Assembly (NCBI GenBank): GCA_914767885.1
Contig: CAJZBQ010000019.1
Span: forward strand, 1 to 64,000
Source of the DNA: Blepharisma stoltei
Lineage: Eukaryota; Ciliophora; Heterotrichea; Heterotrichida; Blepharismidae
Length of the DNA: 64,000 nucleotides
Direction of reading: 5' to 3'
Shown here: one piece after another, positions 1 to 9,748 of the stretch
How the letters are laid out: each line of letters starts with the position of its first letter
How positions within the stretch are numbered: the first letter of the stretch is position 1
Notes under the pieces: model-generated
Seen by the model: only the letters and a program-made list of their open reading frames with translations
Database searches by the model: none
What the model was told of the DNA's origin: nothing
Made by a program: the position numbers and the translations under genes

Positions 1-2259
1 CTATCTAAAAGATAACATCTAACAACCCTAACACCCTAACATCCTAACACCCTACCTCACCCTAGACACCCTAACACCCTAACACCCTAACACCCTAACA
101 CCCTAACACCCTAACACCCTAACACAACCCTAACACCCTAACACCCTAACACCCTAACACCCTAACACCCTAACACCCTAACACCCTAACACCCTAACAC
201 CCTAACACCCTAACAACCCTAACACCCTAACACCCTAACACCCTAACACCCTAACACCCTAACACCCTAACACCCTAACCACCCTAACACCCACACCTAA
301 CACCCTAACACCCTAACACCCTAACACTAACACCCTAACACCCCTAACACCCCTAACACCCCTAACACCCAACCCCCTAACACCCTAACACCCTAACACC
401 CTAACACCCTAACACCCTAACACCCTAACACCCTAACACCCTAACACCCTAACACCACACCCTAACACCCTAACACCCTAACACCCTAACACCCCAAACA
501 CCCTAACACCCTACACCCTAACACCCAAACACCCTAACACCCTACAACACCCTAACACCCTAACACCCTAACACCCTAACACCCCTAACACCCTAACTAC
601 CCCTAACACCCTAACACCCTAACACCCTAACACCCTAACACCCTAACACCCTAACACCCTAACACCCTAACACCACCTAACACCCTAACACCCTAACACC
701 CTAACACCCTAACACCCTAACACCCTAACACCCTAACACCCTAACACCCTAACACCCTAACACCCTAACACCCTAACACCCTAACACACCCTAACACCCT
801 AACACCCTAACACCCTAACACCCTAACACCCTAACACCCTAACACCCTAACACCCTAACACCCTAACACCCTAACACCCAACACCCTAACACCCTAACAC
901 CCTAACACCCTAACACCCTAACACCCTAACACCCTAACACCCTAACACCCTAACACCCTACACCCTAACACCCTAACACCCTAACACCCTAACAACCCCT
1001 AACACCCTAACACCCTAACACCCTAAACACCCTAACACCCTAACACCCTAACACCCTAACACCCTAACACCCCTAACACCCTAACACCCTAACACCCTAA
1101 CACCCTAACACCCTAACACCCTAACACCCTAACACCCTAAACACCCTAACACCCTAACACCCTAACACCCTAACACCCTAACACCCTAACACCCTAACAC
1201 CCTAACACCCTAACACCCTAACACCCTAACACCCTAACACCCTAACACCCTAACACCCTAACACCCTAACACCCTAACACCCCTAACACCCTAACACCCT
1301 AACACCCTAACACCCTAACACCCTAACACCCTAACACCCTAACACCCTAACACCCTAACACCCTAACACCCTAACACCCTAACACCCTAACACCCTAACA
1401 CCCTAACACCCTAACACCCTAACACCCTAACACCCTAACACCCTAACACCCCTAACACCCTAACACCCTAACACCCTAACACCCTAACACCCTAACACCC
1501 TAACACCCTAACACCCTAACACCCTAACACCCTAACACCCTAACACCCTAACACCCTAAACACCCTAACACCCTAACACCCTAACACCCTAACACCCTAA
1601 CACCCTAACACCCTAACACCCTAACAACCCTAACACCCTAACACCCTAACACCCTAACACCCTAACACACCCTAACACCCTAACACCCTAACACCCTAAC
1701 ACCCTAACACCCTAACACCCTAACACCCTAACACCCTAACACCCTAACACCCTAACACCCTAACACCCTAACACCCTAACACCCTAACACCCTAACACCC
1801 TAACACCCTAACACCCTAACACCCTAACACCCTAACACCCTAACACCCTAACACCCTAACACCCTAACACCCCTAACACCCTAACACCCTAACACCCTAA
1901 CACCCTAACACCCTAACACCCTAACACCCTAACACCCTAACACCCTACACCCTAACACCCTAACACCCTAACACCCTAACACCCTAACACCCTAACACCC
2001 TAACACCCTAACACCCTAACACCCTAACACCCTAACACCCTAACACCCTAACACCCTAACACCCTAACAACCCTAACACCCTAACACCCTAACACCCTAA
2101 CACCCTAACACCCCTAAACACCCTAACACCCTAACACCCTAACACCCTAACACCCTAACACCCTAAACACCCTAACACCCTAACACCCTAACACCCCTAA
2201 CACCCTAACACCCTAACACCCTAACACCCTAAACACCCTAACACCCTAACACCCTAACA
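1..2259. repeat. Telomeric repeat tract, (CCCTAACA)n
   Basis: An almost uninterrupted 8-mer CCCTAACA array runs from the first base to a sharp end at about 2259, with scattered unit-length variants (CCCCTAACA, CCCTAAACA, CCCTACA). The C-rich strand runs 5' to 3' inward, as expected at a left chromosome end. CCCTAACA is the repeat known from heterotrich ciliates (Blepharisma, Stentor). Some variants may be long-read errors. The tract is far longer than the few hundred bases usual at ciliate somatic chromosome ends, which fits a germline chromosome. Confidence 0.97.
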
Positions 2260-2316
2260 TCGAATTTATATGATAATAGGGCGATAGTTTTTTATTTTAT
2301 TATTACTAAATTTTAT

Positions 2317-4500
2317 TTAAATCTGCATTTTTTGGAGTAGTTCAATGTGGTCTCGGCCTAATGTGTGGTCAATAAATTTGATATCTTTTTCAGAAAGTTT
2401 ACATTCATCCTTAGTGAAAACATCACCTTCTTGATATTGTTGCCATAAATTATAAGCCGTATTAAAGTCCTGCAAAGCTGCTTCTTCTTGTCTGAGATTA
2501 TTAAATACCCTAGCTCGATTGCAGAAATGCAAAGGATTGTTGGGCTTAAGTTTGATTGCCTCATCATAGCATTGTATTGCTTCTTGATATCTCTCTAAAA
2601 CACAAAGAGTATTTCCTTTATCATTATAAAGCTTGGCATTGCTTGAATTGATTTTAATTTCTTTATTATGTCTTTCTGCTTCTTCGAGAAAACTACCGAA
2701 TTTATTTAAAGTATATCCTTTCTTCGGGTAAAAATCAGCATTGTTTGGATTGAATTTATTGAGTTTGATTGCTTCGTCATAGCATTTGATTGCTTCTAGA
2801 TAGCTTTTTAAACCATAAAAAGCCTTGTCTTTATTATAGTAAAAATCAGCATTGTATGAATCGAGTTCGATTGCTTCGTCATACCATTCTATTGCTTCTA
2901 GATATCTTTCTAAGCCATAAAATGATTTGCCTTTATTATGGTAATTATAACCATCTTTTGGATCTAGTTTGATTGCTCAGTCATAGCATTCAATTGCTTC
3001 TAGATATCTTTTTAAGCCATAAAAAGCGTTGCCTTTATAAAAGTAAAAATTAGCATAGTTTGGCTTGAGTTTAATGGCTTCATCAAATCATTCAATTGCT
3101 TCTAGATATCTTCTTAAACCAAGCAAAATGTAGCCATTGTTAGAGTAATATATAGCGCTATTTGGATATTTTTTGATTCGTTCGTCATTGCGTTCGATAT
3201 CTTCTAGATGCTCTCCTAAATTGCCCAGACTCATGCCTTTTAGATCTCATTCATCCAGATAGCGAGAATCAAACATTAAATTCTGGCTATTTCATTTTAT
3301 TGATTCAATCTTATTACCAACTCTTCTTAGTCAGTAATTTCTACTATAATAAGTTAAATCAATAATTTTTTTTCGATCTAAATCAAAATAATAATAATAT
3401 TGTCTGAGTAATGGATGAATAGATGAGATGTATATTCCTCCTTTATTATATACACAATACGTTTGAGAATAATAATCGAATTTTGACTTTCTAATTCGTC
3501 TTCAATTTAAGTAACTTCCAATTTCGCTTTCATAGATTCATCCACAGCATTCAATCAAATATAGTCTCTCTGCATTTACCAGGATCTTTTTTTTATCCCA
3601 TTCGAACTCATAAGGAATTGTCGAGAAAGAGTCAATATCAATTGAGTATAATAAAAGATTTCTATTATACCGTCCAGAAATCAAAATATTTCCATTAAAT
3701 ATTATCATGTTGCACTCGGAATCATCTTCTGGCATTGGGGTTAATTGAATTCAGCGATTTTGATCCAAATCGAATCTCATAGATAGAGATGAAGTCATTT
3801 GATTAGATCCTCCAAAGCAATAGACGCTGTTGCTAAAATAGATACATGATGAATTTTGTGAAGGAGTTCCAGATAGCAGCATTTCGACTCCGCCATTCAC
3901 ACCAATTAGCATTGCAATTACAGAAAATTTATCCTTACTAAAACAAAATAGCTTGCCATTTGGAAGTTGAGTTATGCAGGTGACAAAGTCTAATAGTGTT
4001 GTCTGCAATTTTTTTGCTTCTTCAGTTTAAGTGTTATAAATAATTAAATAAGTCCTATTTTCTTCATAATCTCTTGCAACATTATAAAGAGATGTTTTTT
4101 GTTGATAAGCATTAAGATAATCTTGGTAAGCTTGCATTACTAGTGGATCGTGAAGGCTAGAATTGGTCTGAATTGCTGAGCACGTTGCTTTAAAATCTAT
4201 TTCTAATTCTCGATTGTTTGGTCTACTTAGAATCTCAGCTGTTTTATTTCTTAAGTTGTCTATTACGTTTAAAGCGCTTTCTGTTTCATTGTATTTGTTA
4301 TCGAGATCATTAGAAACAGTTATTTGAGAATTAAGCAAGCTGATCTTTTTTTCTAGGCTTTTTTGTATTGGCTTGTTTGCGTTTTCAGACCTTTTGAACT
4401 CTCACAGTTTTCACTAATTATCAAGGAAGTCGAATCTTTAACGTTTGCTGACTCTATAATTGTTTTATTAAGCATTTCAGGAGTATTTTGCATATTTATT
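2317..4500 (-). pseudogene. Beta-propeller (Kelch-like) plus TPR protein, subtelomeric copy 1, one nonsense codon
   Basis: Read on the minus strand with TGA as Trp, the frame is open from about 4338 to 2317 except for one TAA at 4027-4029. Order: a short helical N-terminal region; a propeller-like part with 'CIYFSNSVYCFGGSNQ' (Kelch-type GG); then at least seven tetratricopeptide units built on 'RYLEAIECYDEAIKLDPN' (about 3240-2530); and a basic C-terminus. In copy 2 (5440-6900) the codon aligned with the TAA is GAA, so copy 1 carries a nonsense change or a sequence error. The N-terminal frame before 4338 shifts near 4390. TGA-Trp codons sit in TPR positions (ECYDWAIKLD, AIEWFDEA). Role unknown; TPRs suggest protein binding. 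Confidence 0.6.
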
Positions 4501-4559
4501 TTTCTAAATATGCCTTACATATTTTTGTAAAGACGGATCTATTTAGACTCTCTAACTTT

Positions 4560-5190
4560 TAATTGAAAATTTAAAACAGCTTTGCATCCAAATAACCAAT
4601 ATTCTTGCCAAAAATTATAAGCCGTATTAAAGTCCTGCAAAGCTGCTTCTTCTTGTCTGAGATTATTAAATACTCTAGCTCGGCTGCAGAAATGCAAAGT
4701 ATTCTTGGGTTGAAGTTTGATTGCCTCATCATAGCATTGTATTGCTTCTTGGAATCTCTCTAAAACATAAAGAGTATTGCCTTTATCATTATAAGCTTGG
4801 GCATTGTATGAATTGAGGTCGATTGCTTTTTCATAGCATTCGATTGCTTCTAGATATCTTTCTAAGCCATAAAAAGCTTTGCCTTTATTATGATAATTAT
4901 AACCATCTTTTGGATCTAGTTTGATTACTCAGTCATAGCATTCGATTGCTTCTAGATATCTTTTTAAGCTATAAAAAGCGTTGCCTTTAAAATAGTAATT
5001 ATTTGAATTATTTGGATCTAGTTTAATTGCTTCGTCATAGCATTCGATTGCTTCTAGATATCTTTCTAAACAATAAAAAGTGATGCCTTTATTATAGTAA
5101 TACCGAGAGCAATCTGGATTGTTTTTGATTAATCCGTCATAGTATATGATTTCTTCTAGGCGTTTTCCTAAATCGTGTAGACTCATGCCT
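4560..5190 (-). pseudogene. TPR part of the beta-propeller/TPR gene, subtelomeric copy 2
   Basis: The minus-strand frame starts 'MSLHDLGKRLEEIIYYDG' at 5186 and runs through about five TPR units with one TGA-Trp (5' of 4929) to a TAG near 4550. It aligns closely with copy 1 but has fewer repeats and a shorter, different C-terminus. In copy 1 the TPR part is continuous with the propeller part. Here the two are separated by the 230-bp repeat at 5211-5441. If that insert is removed the two parts abut, but MITE insertions and small indels upstream suggest the locus is decaying. Confidence 0.55.
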
Positions 5191-5210
5191 TTTACACTTC
5201 ATTCATCCAG

Positions 5211-5441
5211 ATATAGCCCCTGAAATATTTTAGATCATTATTGACCATCCTTTTTAATTTCCAAAGTTAATTTGTACTTATCAGCTTTTTTGAAAACTAA
5301 AAAACGAAAATGACAAATCTCCGTTTATGGTTTTAAGGTGCCTAATCAGACTTATCCTGTAAAAAGCAGGTGCCCTTACCATATTTTTTCTGGTCAGTAT
5401 TCTGCTGGGGTATAGAAATCTATTAAGATGTGTGAGCTATA
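5211..5441 (-). repeat. About 230-bp repeated IES, inverted copy of 11020-11247
   Basis: This segment (from 'atatagcccctgaaat' to 'gtgagctata') matches the reverse complement of 11020-11247 over its whole length with scattered mismatches. It interrupts copy 2 of the propeller/TPR gene at a point where copy 1 reads straight through ('catccagatagcgagaat' near 3257), so copy 1 is an empty-site reference. TA lies at both ends. No coding capacity is seen. Confidence 0.75.
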
Positions 5442-6900
5442 ATAAGGATCAGGCTTAAAATTCTGGTTATTTCATTTTATTGCTTCAATCTTTTTACCGA
5501 CTCTTCTAAGTCCGTAATTCCTACTTTCATAAGCTAAATCAATAATGGTTTTTTGATCTAAATCAAAATAATAATATTCTCTAACTAAATCCCCCCCCTC
5601 TGTGAGTGAACAAAACCATTAGAAAAATCCCTATTTTTTGCCCAAAAACCCACCCTCCGTGAGTGAACAAAAATTTTTTAATAGAAAAATTTTTTATGGT
5701 AAAAATTTTGAAATAAAGTGATAATTAGTATAATGAAATCTCGAGCTAATTCTGTTTAATTTTAAACAAATTGCGTTTTAAAACATAAATTTTATAAAAT
5801 TAATTAATATTTGCTTTCCAATTTTATAGAAGTGAGATTTTTTTAAATTTCTAAAAAAAAATTAACCCCCCTCCATGAATGAACATAATTTTTTGTTCAC
5901 TCACGGAGCGGGGGGAGTAATTTAAAAACAGTTGAAATGTATATTCCTCCTTTATTGTATGCACAATACACTTGAGAAGATTCTCTATTGATTTTTGATT
6001 TTCCTATTCGTCCCCAATTCATGGCACTTCCAATTTCACTTTCATATATTCATCCACTGCATTCAATCAAATATACTCTCTCTGCACCTACCAGAATCTT
6101 TTTTTTATCCCCTTCAAATCAATAAGGAATTGTCGAAAAAGAGTCAATATCAATTGAGTATAATAGAAGATATTTATTATACCGTCCAGAAATCAAAATA
6201 TTTCCATTAAATATTATCATGTTGCACTTGGAATCAGCTTCTGGCATTGGGGTTAATTTAATTCAGCGATTTTGATCCAAATCGAATCTCATAGATAGAG
6301 ATGAAATCATTTGATTAGATCCTCCAAAGCAATAGACGCTGTTTTTGAAATAGATGCATGGTGAATCATATGAAGGAGTTCCAGATAGCAGCACTTCGAC
6401 TCCGCCATTCTCACCAATTAGCATTACAGTTCCAGAAGATCCATCATTACCAAAACAAAATAGCTTGCCATTTGGAAGTTCAGTTAAGAAGGTAATTGAA
6501 GTTATTAATGTTGTCTGAATTTTTTTGACTTCTTCAGTTTCAGTTTTATAAATATATAAATAAGTTCTATCCTCTTCATTATCTCTTACAATATTATAAA
6601 GAGATGTTTTTTGTTGATAAGCATTAAGATAATCTTGGTAAGCTTGCATTACTAGTGGATCATAAGAATTGTTCTGAATTGCTGAGCAAGTTGTTCTGAA
6701 ATCTATTTCTGATTCGCGGTTGTTTGGTCTACTCAAAATCTCAGCTGTTTTATTTCTTAAGGTGTCTGTAACGTTTAAAGCGCTTTCTGCCATTGGGTTA
6801 TGCAGAGATTATTATAAATAGTTTTTGAGAATTAAGCAAGTTTATCTTTTTTTCTAGGTTGATTTTTATTGGCTTGCTTACGTTTCAAGCCCTTTTGAAC
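5442..6900 (-). pseudogene. Beta-propeller part of the duplicated gene, copy 2, broken by a MITE
   Basis: The longest open piece (6793-6263) starts 'MAESALNVTDTLRNKTAE' and is about 80% identical to the copy 1 propeller region, including 'VYCFGGSNQM'. Homology continues downstream to about 5930, is interrupted by a MITE (5586-5917), and resumes to about 5450 with several stops and frame changes. Upstream of 6793 the sequence still aligns with copy 1 but carries a small insertion with a TAA. It is most likely a pseudogene or an unresolved germline gene. Confidence 0.55.
5586..5917. mobile_element. MITE family 1 (TNA-bounded, 'ccgtgagtgaac' type)
   Basis: C-rich left end (tccccccctctgtgagtg) and G-rich right end (ttcactcacggagcgggggg) with TAA at both borders. 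The AT-rich core of about 220 bp is shared with the elements at 7981, 12883, 14696, 23501, 62642 and 63873. Subterminal 'gtgagtgaaca' motifs occur as two direct copies at the left and a small hairpin at the right. It lies in the propeller gene, copy 2. Confidence 0.85.
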
Positions 6901-6930
6901 TCTCACTGTTTTCATTTATTATCAATGAAG

Positions 6931-7211
6931 TCCCCCCTCCCCCCTGTGAGAAAAAATTTTCTTTTTTGCCAAAAATTACCCTCCGTAAGTAAACAAAAAT
7001 TTTTTTGATTGAAAAATTTTATGGGAAAAAATTTTGATATATAAGCGATAATTATTATAATAAAATCTCGAGCTAATTCTGTTCAATTTTGTCAAGAAGT
7101 TTTTTAAAAAAAAAATTTTTTTATAAAATTTATATATAAATATTAAAAAAAAAAATTAACCCCCCTCCATGAGAGAACAGATGTTTTTGTTCGCTCACGG
7201 AAGGGATGGAG
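6931..7211. mobile_element. MITE family 1, diverged copy
   Basis: Starts 'tcccccctcccccctgtgag' and ends 'cgctcacggaagggatggag' followed by TTA. It shares the AT-rich core of family 1. Copy 1 of the gene at 4430-4450 reads through the same place (gaagtcgaatctttaacg), so this is a near-empty-site comparison. Confidence 0.8.
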
Positions 7212-7344
7212 TTAACGTTTGCTGACCTGCATTTTATTTTAATGCATATTCACTCAATTAATAAATATATTTATAATAAGTGAGCATCATTGAAGAGTAA
7301 ATATGATATTAAAAAATTCACAGAATATAAATACGTAACAAAAA

Positions 7345-7768
7345 TTATTGAAAGTAGAAAATATTAAATATTGCAAGTTACAGCAGTCTCTAGGAATTAT
7401 TAAGTCTCTAATGCCCACCGCTGGCTATAGATACAGGCCGCCCTTATCACCTGACATCAAACCACACCATTTTCTTGCTAGCATCATCGAAAAATGGTAT
7501 GCAAGCAATCTCCTAGGATTCACTCGACCATGCATATGCCCTAGAAACATTCCTGACATATGAGCTGTATTAATAAAACCGAGTTAGTAAGACTCCAGTT
7601 CACACCAATCTTTAGCGCTTCTCATTAGAAATGAAACTACAGTGTTCAATAAGTTATTGAAAACCAAGCTCCTCCGCATACGATAAAATAAAAAGTTAAG
7701 TATTTCCCCCCAGCCAATTGAGTTAAGGAAGGCATTTATTTGTCGAATCTTTTGATTTTCTTCGCCTC
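7345..7768 (-). pseudogene. Fragment of an SLC22-like transporter gene
   Basis: The minus strand from 7768 reads 'MWGEENQKIRQINAFLNSIG', like the start of the intact transporter at 11814 ('MEDKVQQLNTILDNIGWG'). After a frame change it reads 'VSFLMRSAKDWCELESY', a TAA, then 'LGFINTAHMSGMFLG', matching 'ISFLMRTAQNEWNLESYQ' and 'VGLINATHMLGICIG'. Similarity fades near 7350. Frameshifts and stops make it a decayed partial duplicate. Confidence 0.7.
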
Positions 7769-7980
7769 ACATGTAATTTTAATTATAAATATTCTGTTTT
7801 ATATTTTAATGTAATAAAAAATAAATTTCAAAGAAATAATGAATAATTCAGAAGAGCGCTGAGTATTAATTGATATTAATAATTATTATAAAAGCTTGAT
7901 TAGCCATTAAAGAAGTGCTAGCAAATAATGATAAATTAGGATTAGTTAGCACAGTAAATTAATTTTTAAATCTAGTTTAC
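7769..7980. other. AT-rich spacer
   Basis: AT-rich spacer without a convincing ORF or repeat, between the transporter fragment and a MITE. Confidence 0.5.
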
Positions 7981-8361
7981 TTACTCCCCCCCCCCTCCGT
8001 GAGTGAACAAAAAAAATTTTGTTCACTCACGGAGGGGGGTTAATTTTTTTTTTTTAAAAAAATTTATATATAAATTTTATAAAAATTTTTTCGGAATTTA
8101 AAAAAATCCTAATTCGCAAAAATTGGAAAGCAAATAGTAATTTAATTTATAAAATTTATGTTTTAAAACGCAATTTGTTTAAAATTAAACAGAATTAGCT
8201 CTAGATTTCATTATGCTAAATTATCACTTATATATCAAAATTTTTTCCCATAAAAAATTTTTCTATTAAAAGCATTTTGTTCACTCACGGAGGGTGGTTT
8301 TTTTGGGCAAAAAATGCCGATTTTTCTAATGGTTTTGTTCACTCACGGAGGGGGGGGGGAG
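7981..8361. mobile_element. MITE family 1, full-length reference copy
   Basis: TTA target on both sides. The left end is a hairpin made of 'ctccgtgagtgaacaaa' and its complement. The right end has two direct copies of 'ttcactcacggaggg' about 55 bp apart. The core between is AT-rich. It has no ORF. It ends 8 bp from the stop codon of the copper transporter gene at 8370. Confidence 0.9.
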
Positions 8362-8369
8362 TTAGTTTA

Positions 8370-8843
8370 TTAGTTTTTTATGCATGGGTTTTTTACCAGC
8401 AATTCTTCATATAAACTTTCATTGGCAATTGGAGATGCAGATTTTATTATTCGGAATAAAATGTGACCACAGGTAAGGCCTGTCGTGATTGCCCAAAAAA
8501 CTCCTATGCTATATGTCATTATTGCAAGCATAAGTAGATATGATAAAGTAACCCAAAGAAAAAATAAACATAAATTTCCTAAATTAAGCAATATTGTAAT
8601 GTAATCACTTTTAGGGACTTTTTTTAGATAGACTGCTGTTAATTTAGCGAGGAAATGCACAAGTTCTAATCCAATTGCTGCCAAAAATAAAGCAGCAATT
8701 GTTATTACATATCTAAAATCATTATCAACATTTCAGCTGAATTCATTTTACCTATCAAAGTAAAGCTTGAAGTCATTATTATGGAAGGTCATTTGCATAG
8801 TCATACTCATATTCATACTTTCGCACAAGCTCATGTCTTCCAT
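8370..8843 (-). CDS. CTR-type copper transporter, copy B
   Basis: Joining 8843-8752 and 8736-8370 across a 15-nt intron gives 152 aa. The N-terminus is Met-rich (MSLCESMNMSMTMQMTFHNN), followed by a conserved Trp ('FDSWNVDN') and three membrane segments. TM2 reads 'LLMLAIMTYSIGVFWAI', where MxxxM of the CTR family is seen as M-L-A-I-M, and TM3 has the GxxxG-like 'GLTCGHILF'. CTR proteins are trimeric high-affinity Cu(I) importers of plasma or vacuolar membranes. The gene is a tandem paralogue of 8927-9403 with the intron at the same codon. Confidence 0.88.
8737..8751 (-). other. 15-nt intron in copper transporter copy B
   Basis: On the minus strand GTAAAATGAATTCAG interrupts 'FDS|W'. It contains an in-frame TAA, and its removal restores the frame. 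Position is conserved in copy A. Confidence 0.9.
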
Positions 8844-8926
8844 TTCTCCTATTAATTTTATTCTTTTATACGATTTAAAATTAACTGGCCATATCTTTGA
8901 TGATTTATTTAACTATTTTTAAGCTC

Positions 8927-9403
8927 CTAGCAGCATGGGTTTTTTACTACTAGTTCTTGTGACAAACTTTCGTTTGCTATAGGAGTTTTATGTTCAATCA
9001 TTCTGAACAAAAAATGACCAAAAGTGATGCCTGTGGTGATGGCGCAGAATACTCCAGTGCTATAAGTCATTATGGCAAGCATTAAGAGATATGCGAGGGA
9101 AACCCACAAGAAATAAATAATGCCATAGCCGAAATTATAGAAAATCAGATTTTGAATTGTTTTTTGGGCTTTTATTTGATAGACAGTAACCAATTTAAGC
9201 AGGAAATGCAGAAATTCTAGTCCCATTGAGACGAGGAATAGAAGAATAATAGCCCCTGCATATTTCGCATCATTGTCAACGTGCCAACTAAGTGAGATTT
9301 ACCTGTCAAAAAAGACAACAAAATTATGATCATTATAAAAAGTCATGGCCATGTACATATTCATGTTCATAGTCATATTCATATCCATCCCCAGGCTCTC
9401 CAT
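8927..9403 (-). CDS. CTR-type copper transporter, copy A
   Basis: Exons 9403-9303 and 9287-8927 give 153 aa. The N-terminus is very Met-rich (MDMNMTMNMNMYMAM), typical of copper-binding Mets motifs. TM1 lies around 'AGAIILLFLVSMGLEFL', TM2 is 'LLMLAIMTYSTGVFCAI' with the M-x3-M pair, and TM3 is 'GITFGHFLF'. A Cys-Cys pair precedes the stop, comparable with the Cys/His tail of CTR1 that passes Cu(I) to chaperones. Start chosen at the ATG before the Met cluster. Confidence 0.9.
9288..9302 (-). other. 15-nt intron in copper transporter copy A
   Basis: GTAAATCTCACTTAG on the minus strand; splicing gives 'FDSWHVDN'. It is at the same codon as in copy B although the sequences differ. Confidence 0.92.
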
Positions 9404-9748
9404 TTATTGATTTATATTACTTTTTGCTATGATAATTTTTATTCAAAAAATACTTTTGGATTCAGCTTTATATGAATTTGATAATAAAAAAGGTTTTATA
9501 TTAATTTTAATTTTATTTTGCAAATTTTTTGGAGGATAATAAGGCAAATGTTTTAAAGAGTTTTATATCGGATAGATTTTTCTTCATTGGATCCGCATAT
9601 TATAATAATAAACATGAATTCATAAATCTTAAAAATATGGCAAAGAAAAATAGATTTTCAAAGAACAATTATGTGATATGTTTCTTTTTAATTAAAATTA
9701 AAGAAAAGACATTATATAATTATTTCTCATGGTTTCTTAAGCAATTAT
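9404..9748. other. Intergenic AT-rich DNA
   Basis: Between the CTR tandem and the 3' end of the convergent transporter gene. A weak plus-strand open frame (9529-9762) starts without ATG and resembles nothing known; I do not call it. Confidence 0.5.

Noticed and set aside
1-2259. CRISPR-like or satellite array
   Set aside because: The 8-bp unit without spacers at a sequence end is telomeric.
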